From Kalaharituber pfeilii (lineage: Eukaryota > Ascomycota > Pezizomycetes > Pezizales > Pezizaceae), in contig WHUZ01000100.1 in the NCBI GenBank assembly GCA_015179045.1, positions 146,947-210,946 on the forward strand: 64,000 nt of DNA, given 5' to 3'. This document shows, in pieces, positions 32,353 through 42,444 of this stretch (position 1 is the stretch's first letter; every line of letters begins with the position of its first letter). Below the pieces are notes generated by a model, which was not told where the DNA came from, ran no database searches, and worked only from the letters and a program-made list of their open reading frames with translations. Both the position numbers and the translations under genes were made by a program.

Positions 32353-33408
32353 CTATGTTTCACCACATCTCAACGCACACCACAATTCGACGCACTTTCC
32401 CACCAGAACTGAGCGAATGAGAACCTGTATATCCCCACGCACAGAACCTACTTTTCCATGCGCCTTTTAGGAGGCTTAAAGCAAGCATCATTCTTCAGAT
32501 CCTGCATCTCTACTCATAAAAGAAAGGTAGTTATGAATGATTATATCTCTGCACATTTGACATAAGTCTTGGCATATATTTTTGTAGTAAAATTGCGGAT
32601 ATCGAGATCTATCCACTACACCTGCAATTAATTCAATAAAAATATTTAACACTTTCTTTGGGTAATTTATCCCTATGGAGATATACATGAATGGCATCAA
32701 CATAATCCTTGAAGTAATTGTTGAGCTGTTCAAAATATTTTCCTTCTCTTAGAAACATTGCACATGAATAGTATCAGAAGAGAACCTAAAAGGATATATC
32801 AGCACACCAACTATGCAGTATATCAAAATGGACTTAATGAAATTAAGTGAATCAATATAGAGCTAGGGGAGGCCCTTTAATCACAAGACTATGGCCATTG
32901 GTGTGATAGTGCTGAAAAGAGTAGTATGTTCAGTTCACTGAAATATTATATGAGAATCCCATACAAAGAGCTGCCGAGACATTGTTTTTTTTTTTTTTTT
33001 TTTTTTTTTTTTTCATTACTCGCATGCCGCCCTATGGGCTATGGCGAGGTGTTTTACTAAAGTAACGAAAGGAAAAGAATCACAAGAAACTAAATACATG
33101 TAGTGCCCGCGGACTTCTTACTTGATGCGGGTGAAGAATCGGTGTAGTAACCCCGGTAACCTTCCTATTTCCTTCCTCTATCTGTCTCGTACACGCTAGT
33201 CCGCAACCACCTCGCCGAGACATTGTTACAAATTTCGCTGTGCCATAATTCCTTAAAAATGCTTTCTTTGAGCAAGCAGTGGTGCTAAACATGAAGATCA
33301 AGTATTTATTTAGTCTCAAAATGGCGCTACAAAATTTTGCTCTAGTGGTTGAGGTACACGCTCTTCTGCGTCGAATTGCGATGTGTGTTGAGATGTGGTG
33401 AAACACTG
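32353..33408. mobile_element. TIR family D, complete non-autonomous element (815 bp plus nested insert)
   Basis: 42-bp inverted ends with about five mismatches: the left starts CTATGTTTCACCACATCTCA, and the right, reverse-complemented, starts CAGTGTTTCACCACATCTCA; both end ATTCGACGCA. TA lies outside both (32351-32352 and 33409-33410). No transposase frame. A tail-A LINE end is nested at 32987-33213. The terminal CAGTG and TA target fit the Tc1/mariner group. Confidence 0.7.
32987..33213 (-). mobile_element. 5'-truncated tail-A LINE end (227 bp)
   Basis: A perfect 14-bp duplication, gccgagacattgtt, flanks it (32973-32986 and 33214-33227). It has a long T run, tail A, then 3' UTR sequence shared with 26018-26201. 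Confidence 0.85.
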
Positions 33409-33410
33409 TA

Positions 33411-33819
33411 GTAATGATAAACAATGTTCAAGAGCTGATGTGTATTTTACTAAATATGTTAAATTACATCTACATTGAATGTTTTCAAAGTAAAAAAGGT
33501 CATTATCGTACGGCTTGGCGCTGGGTATTAGACGCTCTACCGAATGCAGTGACAGGAGGAAATTCAGATGGGATGGTTGACAAACTTTGTGTGCATCACA
33601 TCTTTAGAAATCCAGATGCAGTCCGGAAACATCATAGATTCGGAATTTAGAATTTCGCCCTTCAAGCTGTAGAGTGTGAGTGATAGAAACATTTCTTTAG
33701 AAGTCCTACGAACACCACTTGCACAGTTGCACTTTACTTGTATATATATCCCACCATCACAGAAAATCAACATGAAACAATGCCAGAAGGTCACTGTTTC
33801 TACAATCATGTAGTAAATA
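33411..33819. other. Anonymous region
   Basis: Nothing recognised. Confidence 0.3.
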
Positions 33820-33876
33820 TGAGGGTGTAACTTAGGACAACGTTTGGTGCTTGACCTTTGAGAGGGCAGCTCTTGC

Positions 33877-33936
33877 CCCCCCATTTTTTTTTTTTTTTTT
33901 CACGTGACCCCGCGTGCAGCTGTTCGCCATGGCAGG
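33877..33936 (-). mobile_element. Short tail-B retroposon nested in the LTR
   Basis: On the minus strand it reads CCTGCCATGGCGAACAGCTG then CACGCGGGGTCACGTG plus poly(A), ending in a short G run (ATGGGGGG). An 8-bp duplication, gctcttgc, flanks it (33869-33876 and 33937-33944). Confidence 0.7.
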
Positions 33937-34088
33937 GCTCTTGCTGGCCCTTCTTATAGTCAATTCTGCATGCATTCCATCTATTGTCTAACTTGCTTTG
34001 ATATCATGATGTTCTATCCCTCAGCCCACTGCCTCACCTCATCTAGAGGTCCATCCAGTGGCTCTGCTCCTGGAGCCTGGAGGTCCAC

Positions 34089-34155
34089 CCTCGTCATAGC
34101 CCATAGCGCGGCATGCGAGTATTGATATTAAAAAAAAAAAAAAAAAAAAAAAATT
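34089..34155 (+). mobile_element. Ultra-short tail-A retroposon nested in the LTR (67 bp)
   Basis: Starts CCTCGTCATAGCCCATAG and ends GAGTATTGATATT plus poly(A). A perfect 13-bp duplication, cctggaggtccac, flanks it (34076-34088 and 34156-34168). Confidence 0.85.
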
Positions 34156-34322
34156 CCTGGAGGTCCACGGTGGCTTTGCTCCTAGAGATCCGCCCGGTGG
34201 CTGACACTGTGCTATGACCATGCCGTCATATCGTTGCAATACACATCCGTGTCCGACCCATCTTTCATTGCCAAATTGCAGCTATCGGTTGATCAGGCCG
34301 AGTTGTCACTAGCAGCTTTACG

Positions 34323-34569
34323 CCAGCCCCCCAAACCCGGGGAAGGGAAGATGACCCGCTACAAGGGCTGATGGAGATGCTTGGGGAGGACGGAACGAGA
34401 GATTGAGCCAAACATACTTATGACGTTTATACATTCATTTCCATGTACCTGACATTTCCCTGTTACTTCTGACTCTTATGCCATCATTTCCTTTACAACC
34501 TTTGTACTTAAGACATCGCCATAGCCCATAGGGCGGCAAGCGATAAATGATAAAAAAAAAAAAAAAAAA
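34323..34569 (+). mobile_element. 5'-truncated LINE end nested in the LTR (247 bp)
   Basis: Begins in the C-terminal codons (DDPLQGLMEMLGEDGTRD then TGA), followed by a 3' UTR, a tail-A variant with stem ATCGC/GCGAT, and poly(A). It splits the LTR motif tttacgggtcaa, with a 5-bp ttacg duplication. Confidence 0.75.
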
Positions 34570-34622
34570 TTACGGGTCAATACAGTATGGGTGGATATCC
34601 CCTTCCCGGGTAGGCCCTGACA

Positions 34623-35053
34623 CAGAATGTAACGATGTCTAGGTATAGGGATGCTCCAGGCTGCAGTATACATTGTTATCACAGGATTAATGTCCAGATA
34701 TTACGGCATGACAGTCGGATGGCCATGGATCAACAACAGGCGGAGTATTCTTAGGCGTGCGACCCGCAGCTGCAGATAGGAGGCTCAAGATCGATCGTCC
34801 CACCGGTCCATTGCAACTACAACATGCTCGCGCCAGGCTAATAATCGAAGATTCGCATATATATTCAGAGTTGCCGAGATTGCTCTTTGATTACCACTAC
34901 ACAGCAATCACAGGAATCAAGTTTATGTTAATTTTTTTGCTGGAACTTGCAATGAGATACTGTACAGTACGTACTGCAGTGGTACAAAAATAGACTGGAA
35001 GATTTCTTGATCTGGCCTGTTGAGTTAACAGCTGCTCAATGGCCTTCTATATA
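34623..35053. other. Anonymous region
   Basis: Nothing recognised. Confidence 0.3.
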
Positions 35054-35105
35054 TTTTCTTTCTTTTTTTTTTTTTTTCCCTATAATGTAACCCCGCTTAC
35101 AGCTT
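35054..35105 (-). mobile_element. Eroded tail-B copy
   Basis: A T run followed by the inverted motif atgtaaccccgcttacagct. The 5' part is lost. Confidence 0.4.
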
Positions 35106-35796
35106 CCCTGGACCGAAGCCCTTATGGCTCGCAGACAGGCACCTGTGCAACTACCTACAAAGCGTGCCCTATATTAACAAAACAAAACAAAAAGCCCGTA
35201 GCTTTTAGAAGATGCGGAGGAAGCACACAACAAGAGCCCAAACAAAATCAAGGTGTCGTATCCATTTCCTCCACATCCCTACCCTTCCTCTGTCCACCTT
35301 TGTAGTTCTGTCCCAGTCATAGAGGCACGAATAGTGCCACTTGTCCGATAACATTACTTTCGTCGGTGTTTGACTATCTAATTCTTTCTCCCCCTCTAGG
35401 TAGATAACAATCGAGCTAGTCTTCTTCCCCTCCCTCCTTTCTTTCCTCGCCAACCATCTTGTTGCAAGAATCTTTGCCATCCATCATGGGTTCACCTTTT
35501 CCATCAAACCTCTTTCTTTCCCAACTTTCTTTGACACTGCTATTCATGTACTGCAACTGCGCGGCCAGATTGTGGGAGTCCTTCTTTCTGGAATGGTCTT
35601 ACTTTCGGAGATGGTGTTGGAGGCTGCTTTTCCTTTCCCAGTTTGGATGTGTTCTGTTTGGGGGATTGGCACTGGAACCCTCTCCGCGTTTTTAGATTGG
35701 GAAGCCTCTTATATAGTGGAACGATGGACTAGAGTACGTTAAGTCGCAACTCATAACTCCGGAGAATCCATCCATACAGTAGGTCTAGTTAAGCTA
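35106..35796. other. Region with a possible LTR-element remnant
   Basis: A ctccccctctaggtagataa segment at about 35385 resembles the polypurine-tract side of the LTR element at 27.44 kb. No frame is recognisable. Confidence 0.25.
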
Positions 35797-35862
35797 AACC
35801 TCGCCGTAGCCCCCAGGGCGGAATGCGAGTAATGATATAAAAAAAAAAAAAAAAAAAAAAAA
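35797..35862 (+). mobile_element. Short tail-A retroposon
   Basis: AACCTCGCCGTAGCCCCCAG then GCGAGTAATGATAT and a poly(A) of about 24. No clear duplication, so it may be the end of a longer truncated copy. Confidence 0.65.
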
Positions 35863-37698
35863 TACGGAGGGCGTGGTGAAAAATATATGTCACCACTTCG
35901 AAATTCCTCGTCAGATTAGTATGATTTAGCCATCCCGAGCCATCCCTTTAACAGCTGTGACAGTAAATTAGGGAGATACCCTAATTAATCAGCATCGGTC
36001 ATTCCCATCTCTACTGATATTAGGTATTAGGCCCCACGTATAATACACTCATGAACGACATTCTAACTAGTGTAAGCGACTCCAAGTTGCCAACTGTATG
36101 CACGAGATCGGCTTAGTTGGTTAATAATAACGTCAATCGAAAAACACAGTCTCATCAATATCAGCCGAATCAAAAGGTCCAATCAATCAATTTCAAGTCG
36201 GTGATGAGCTTCAGGAAAGATTGGTCACGTGATTGTAACGCCCAAGTGGCATTCTCCTCCATTGCAAGACTGGTTTGGGATGCTTCAGTCCAGACTCGAG
36301 CCCACGCTTGGGGCTAGGGCCGCTAAGGCGCATACTAGTATGCAGCTATCTATCTGTGCACTGTCATCTAAGGGCAGAACTTTCAGCATATGGCGATGTG
36401 CAAGTTTCTGTTCTGTGTTTAAATACTCTTCTGCCTCGACTTAGTGGCCATCGATCTAGGTCGAGAGAGGGGAGCTTCGTACAATTAGAGGCGATTGCCC
36501 CTCTCTTCTCTAACTTGTGGAGCTAGCGAAGCTACTCTCACTTGCCTCCTACGATTTCTTTAAGGGCTTAAAGCTACGTCCGTGGCACATACCTAGAGAA
36601 ATTCGAAACGGAGTTTAACCGTGGCTCGCTCTTTGAGTGATTCATGCAGCCAATCGCTGGAGATGTGCATCTCATCTGTCAATCGCATGCCCTGTTGACG
36701 TTAAAGTGTGTTGAGTTTACATTAGAATTTAAGGATACTTAATGCATAGAAATATCCGAAGTGATATATACACAGTCTTCGCTTACAACTTCCATGTGTA
36801 ACCAGTATATACGCTATTCCCAACGCAGGAAATGCACATGCGTACACAAGTATGCAGGTTGGCATACTGCATCCCTTGTGAGCCTGCTTTATCTGTACGT
36901 ACATATCCTGTCGTGTACAATCTCCTCCAACTATCCGTCTTGCGCTGTCGCCTCGTCCGCTTCAGGTGCTTGCGGACCCTGTTGTACTGCAGCTCTAGCT
37001 GTCTGTTTGTGGTCGGATGTGTGAGTACGAGTAACCGCGCGATTCATGGCGGGGTACAGTTGGGGGGCATGCGTCAGGCCGTGGCTGTGTGTCTAGCCAT
37101 GGAGACAGGTAGTGAGGCGGCTTGCCGTTTGATTGATGAAAGTATGTTCTTAATTGGCCGTTGTGTTAGCCTGAGTGGGCCAGTGGATTCATGGCATGGC
37201 GATGGTATTTATAAGCGGGCCATGGAATCAATTGCAGCTGAGAGGAGGTAGGAAGGATGCGTGCATATGCATGACCATGGGTGCGTACACGAATCGGTTG
37301 ACAGTAACGAGCCGCACCAGTCCAAGTGCTCTAACGTGCAGCTGGCACGGTGGTATCTCTCGCTTTGCGTCGGTCAGCATGTGTCAACAACAGTTGCTGG
37401 GAATCGTGTCCAGGTGAAGCTTATTGGTCGGAGGGTACGTGACCATTGACTGGCGTCAGCAAGCCATGTGATTCAGCTTTAAGGATCTCAAGACTGTCCG
37501 CCCTGGAGCTTTTTTCCTCCAGGCGATGGCATAAAGAATGGCTCTGGCGGAACTCTGATATCCTCTTGTTCCTATCCTCTACACCGGTTCAGAGTGTCAC
37601 TGTAGACAGGCGCAGTCCAGGTGCATTGTACTACTCGGAAAGCAATGCTACAACCACCTCGCCCCGAACTGGCCTCTATAATGGGTGACTAGTATTAT
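35863..37698. other. Anonymous region
   Basis: Open frames at 36832-37251 and 37175-37417 (+) have no motif I recognise. Confidence 0.3.
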
Positions 37699-37784
37699 CA
37701 CCACCACCACCACCACCACCACCACCACCACCACCACCACCACCACCACCACCACCACCACCACCACCACCACCACCACCACCA
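37699..37784. repeat. (CAC)n microsatellite, about 28 units
   Basis: An uninterrupted CAC/CCA run followed by GCATCACC. It is not inside a convincing coding frame. Confidence 0.95.
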
Positions 37785-40784
37785 GCATCACCTCTATGCG
37801 TGCGTCCCTCCATCGCCCGGTCCCGCATTAGGAATTGCGACGGCTATACATGTCTACAACTACGATGTGTGTGGAGGAACAGAGGGCCACACCGGGCACC
37901 GGAGGAACGCGAACCCGGGCGGCTGGAGGCAGCGGGCTGGCCTAAAAGAGAATTTGTCGTACTAGCGGGGCTCTAATTGCTGGCGCGGGGCATGGAGAGG
38001 AGTATCTACAGATACGGTACGAGTATGTACCTATGTTCACGCTGAATGAGGGGTGGAATGGTGCCAGTATGAATAAGGCGAGGTGATAAATGATCATAGG
38101 CTAGGTAATAATAGCTAAAGGCAAGTACCAGTAGCAGCCTAATTTGCTATTGCAGGACATATCTTGGTTATAAAGTGAGTCTAGGCCAGATTCAGTATTG
38201 GACTTTGGGCAGAAAGCAGAAGCCACTAGTCATAGGAATGCTATTCATTTACTTCCTCTGGTGCACCACGACTTCGTGCAATGCGCAGACAATCTTCAAT
38301 TTGTGACAGCTCAAACACTAGTATCCTGCGACCAGTAGCCCGCTTCACCTCTACTAATATAAGCCCTCAAACCTCAGAGATTGATGCTACTTGCTGCTTA
38401 AATACGTCTACATGAATCTGACACCAGCCACATTCATCATTCTGCTGAAGCATCCGCTAGCTCCTGTACCCTGGTTATCCGTTAGCGTCTGCCTCCAGCT
38501 AGCCCGCCAGCGCACTTCCCGCATATTTCCTCCCCTGCTAGCTGTGCCCAATGAGACCATATCAACAAAATGCGGTATCGTTGAAATCAAGTGAGTTGTA
38601 TAAAATTCTCACAATGTGATATCTCTAGCAATTTCGTGTATACCCGGAGCGGGACAACACGTCGAGATCACAACTTTTCGTATACGCAACATATGCAGAA
38701 CGTTGAGTATTTTGGCACGCCGCTGCCACATGGCATCCAGACCATGGCCTGCCATTGTCCCAACGTGTTTCCTCATGCCACTTGCACGCCACAGTTTTAA
38801 GCGTGCCGTATGATATGGGCTCTACCAGTGATCCTAAGTTCTTGCATCTCCATGCGCTAGGCCACCTTCCCAAATCTTATTGTCACTGAGCCATCAGTCC
38901 CAAGGTTTAATTCCCCCAGCCCGAGTCCAGCTCCCGACAGTGCAGCTAGTTATAATGAAGTTGATATGAGGGTATAAGTCGAGACACATGACGATGATTG
39001 TGATGTATGCATGACTAAGTTTTGGAGAGGCAGCCTATCAACTGGACTTCTCCTGAGCTCCTCGATCACTATGATCGATCTTAGGGAAGACTCGTGTCTT
39101 CCATGTGCATCAAACGCATGTGTTGTGAGATCTGGAACTGACACAAACCTGTTTGTATTTCTCTAACATAGTCCTAACATATACCACTGTCTCAATTTAA
39201 TGTGGAGCGCTAAACCCGTAGTAAAAGCAAATGTACTCATAATCAGGTGAGATGTACACGAAATATACACACCTCTACCTATAGCTATCGATTGGTTGGT
39301 GTGGCGGGCGCGAGAATGTGGTCTAACCTTGGGCCTGGCGCTCGGACGCAAGCCTGCAAGCTGGTGAAGTGAACGATTCTTTTAGTATGCAGAAGAATCT
39401 GTATGTGCTAGCATACATACTAGCATGCATGGCCACTGCAACACCAGTTGGCCGGGATTTAAGTATGCATTTACGTAAGATCACATAGTATCGATAGTTG
39501 AGCAGGCACGCTGACATGTTGCAACTGTCAAGTACCACTGCGCAGCTCGCCCAGTGAGAGCTGAACTGAACGCCCAAGTTACCATCGATAATGCAGAAAT
39601 ACAATAACAGTACTACTAGGATCTACTGGACTTGTTGCATGTTGCATGCTTTTGAAAATGACAGCTGTGAGGGACTGGCCAATAAATAACATGAATGGAT
39701 CTTATGCACTGTGCCATAGCTCAAGAGTGTTCCAGGAACATGCATCTGTAGTTGTACGTGCACATATTCACATGCTGTAAGGACCACCCACGAATTGAAG
39801 GAGGAAGAGGAATGAATACTGAGCTACAAGAACTCCCACACCAAATCCACATTAAAAAACAAGGGAAACAAAAGACCCCAAGCCGAACCAAAGAACCCGA
39901 AGAGATACCCCGAAACCCAGAAAAAGCCGTAGAAAGGAAAAAAGTGAGTTAATCCCAGGGATCGCTCCCACCTGTGTAGTTACCAAGCTAAAAGCAAAAA
40001 CACAACTCAAACGGCAGAAAATAAATCAGCACAATCAAACGCGCAAGTAACACATTACACAAGGACGGTAAGAACAAAACTAAATAGAGATAGAAATGAA
40101 CATAATAACCAAAACCAACACACACAGAACACCTTTGACCCTCGCGGGTGTATTTGCACTTCTAGTTTCCCTTTTCCTTTTTCTTTTTGTTTACTTGATT
40201 CGCAGAATCTCCAGTAAAGAAAAAAAAAACAAAAGACTGTTAGTAGATAGATGAGCCCAACCAACCAACCAAGCAACTGACCAACGTGCCAACCCAAACC
40301 AGAATTTGGAAGAAAATCAGATAAAACCTTAAACAGCATGAGGCAGCACCAATTCACCAACATAAGCAATAACCAAAAAAGGGGGTTTGAAAAAAAACAT
40401 GATACAAGAGAAGAGGGAAAAAGAAGGGGCAAAGTTACATCAGGCAATTGAGATAACGAATGGGCCGAAAAGAACCAATAAACAAAAAGCACAAACAGCC
40501 GCCACCGTAAACCAGATAGATCCAGAAGAACCCCATGAGGAACAAGGAGTAGAATAAAGGAAGAAAAAAAGAAAAAAGAGGGTAGAAAGAGAAATACTGC
40601 TTCTTTCCATCCATCCACTAATCCATCCATATACAGTCCCTGTAGCAAACCATTAACCGTTACCTTCCATCAACCCATGCGAGACATCTACAAGATGCCT
40701 TCATCCATCTCGTAAGCCCAAATTCCATCCCGTAAACTCCCTTTATTCCTCCTAGCTTATAATCCCTCCTCAGTAACCATAACC
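37785..40784. other. Anonymous region, including the 3' flank of the Myb-like gene
   Basis: 39.8-40.6 kb is A-rich on +, which creates a 197-codon Phe/Leu-rich minus frame that I reject. No other signal. Confidence 0.3.
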
Positions 40785-42138
40785 TTACATCTCATCTCCT
40801 TCCGTCACAGTACACAATTCCCTCTTGACCTGAACGACTGGCATCTCCAATGCAGGAGGCTGCCCTCCAGCAGCTAGTTGTTGCATCACAGTCGATGGCA
40901 ATGGCAGCTGCGATACCACTGGTGGCGGTGCAGGCTGAAGTATCTGCAGGCCTTGACCTGACACGGAGCTGCGTCTGGAAGGGCTCCTGGTGGCCGGTGG
41001 CGAGGCCATGCCTTCCTCCAACTTGGGACTTGCAGACTTGCTAATGTCTCTATTCTCCCCACCATCAAGCTCCCGCCACTTTCTCTCACATGCAACACCC
41101 GGGATCTTTTTCTTACATCCCATCTCAACCATCTTCCTGCTGACCATCTCCCAGAACTCCTTCGACACGGCGTCCTTTGCCTCCTTAAGGTATCCGACGT
41201 CGTCAACCTCCCACACCCGCATCTTCTCCTTTAGACGCTTGTAGCGCATCTGCAGCGTGGGCACCTTGAAGTCGCCGCGGTCCAAGTCCAGGAATCTCTT
41301 CTGGATAAGCTTCCATGGGAGATTCTCCTCGTCCTTGAGCTTGAGCAGAAGGGTGTCATCATCGGTTAGAGGAGTCGATTGCTTCGGGCTCTTGGGGTTA
41401 AGGTTGGCGCTCGACACGGACTTCCGTCGCTTTGCTGATGGAGGAGAATGTGAACCGGCTGACATTGTAGTAACCATGGGCTCCGACTGGAATGGTCTCT
41501 TGAAGGTTTGCGGCCGTGACTGAATTGAGAATTGATGGTGCAGATGTGATGGCATGGGCATGTTACCTTTTGTTGGGCCTCCTACTACAGATGAAGTAGT
41601 TGAAAGTGGAGGAGTGAGTGGAATGCTAGAAGGAAGAAGGGCAGGCGAAGCAGTGCTTGACTGTGAATTCAGGTGATGAAACTGTAACGGCTGTGGTTGC
41701 TGCGGTTCGTGGTCTTGTGAGTAAGAAGTAGACATAAGAGGCGCACTGATAACCTGAACTGGTACTGGGTCGAACGGGCCAGCACCAAATTCGTGAATGG
41801 TGTGGTAGTTATCGAGATTGTTCTCCATAGAAAAGCCCTACAACCGAGAAAAAAGACGCCATTGTTAGCACAGTCAGAACTCACTAGTCGCTGGAAGCCA
41901 GAGGAATGCAATACTAGCTCAATTGGGAAGTACTTACATTGTTGTACGGTAGATTCCACTCATCTTCCACAGGGCCCACACTGGCCGGGTAATCCATACT
42001 GTCTAGCGAGCTCGCCGCGGAAACGTTCGAAGCGTTCGAATACGATCTAGGAAAGGTATGGAACTGAGGAACGAAGGTGGGTCCACTACAGGCAGTGGAG
42101 TAGGCGCCGTTTAGGTCTTCGACTTCGTCGTAACCCAT
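40785..42138 (-). CDS. Myb/SANT-like nuclear protein, two exons
   Basis: The exons are 42138-41938 and 41837-40785 (minus), joined in phase 0: ...EWNLPYNN then GFSMENNLDNYH. The predicted length is 417 aa from the first in-frame ATG (MGYDEVEDLNG), ending TAA at 40785-40787. Counting from the second exon's MENNLDN, residues 30-130 are Gln/Ser/Pro-rich. KRRK (133-136) resembles a nuclear signal. Residues 153-205 (TDDDTLLLKLKDEENLPWKLIQKRFLD and on to MRYKRLKEK) form a Myb/SANT-like helix set, with a second helical part to WREL (251-254) and a disordered tail. Many Pezizomycotina have such uncharacterised Myb-like proteins; DNA binding is inferred. The frame extends upstream without ATG, so an N-terminal extension through a further intron (42262-42330) is possible. 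Confidence 0.75.
41838..41937 (-). other. Intron of the Myb-like gene
   Basis: GTAAGTACTT donor, TGCTAAC branch site (41864-41870 in + coordinates) and a TTGTAG acceptor. 100 nt, phase 0. Confidence 0.85.
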
Positions 42139-42261
42139 TGATTCATATCCAGAACTGGATAAGAATCCGGCGTAGTCCGCGTCCAGGATTATGGGAGCCA
42201 CGTTTGCTGTTTTTGGGTGGATAATCGCTGAAGGAGTGATGGTTGTTTGGAAGGAAGGGGC

Positions 42262-42330
42262 CTGTGAGGACCGCCGGGAGAAGGTTTGGAGCGCTATGTT
42301 GATAGTGTGAGTAGGTTGCCTAGGAAATAC
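42262..42330 (-). other. Possible upstream intron of the Myb-like gene
   Basis: A GTATTT donor after CTGCAA and a CCTCACAG acceptor before GCCCCTTCC; 69 nt, phase 0. It would join LARGLNSLQ to APSFQTTITP. The true start codon would then lie further upstream and was not found. Confidence 0.35.
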
Positions 42331-42444
42331 TTGCAGAGAGTTTAACCCCCGAGCAAGTATATGGGCAACAGGATAATAGATCGATGCGGTTATGAGCGAA
42401 CTGGGTAAAGTCCGCGCCTTTAAGGGTATCCGGAGGTGAATCAA

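Larger units (their letters stand above)
33820..34622 (-). mobile_element. Gypsy-like LTR, copy 2, with three nested retroposons
   Basis: Shares gtgtaacttaggacaacg, cggttgatcaggccga, gtcactagcag, tttacgggtcaa and gtggatatcccc with 27069-27437 in the same order. Three inserts split it: 33877-33936, 34089-34155 and 34323-34569. Without them the unit would be about 400 bp, close to copy 1. No internal region is recognised beside it, so it is probably a solo LTR. Confidence 0.55.

Noticed and set aside
37699..37784. (CAC)n as a poly-His, Thr or Pro coding repeat
   Set aside because: The neighbouring frame stops just before it, and no exon is supported on either strand.
40055..40648. 197-codon minus-strand frame with hydrophobic stretches resembling membrane segments
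   Set aside because: The hydrophobicity comes from AAA-rich + strand sequence. It lies in the 3' flank of the Myb-like gene and has no recognisable topology or motif.
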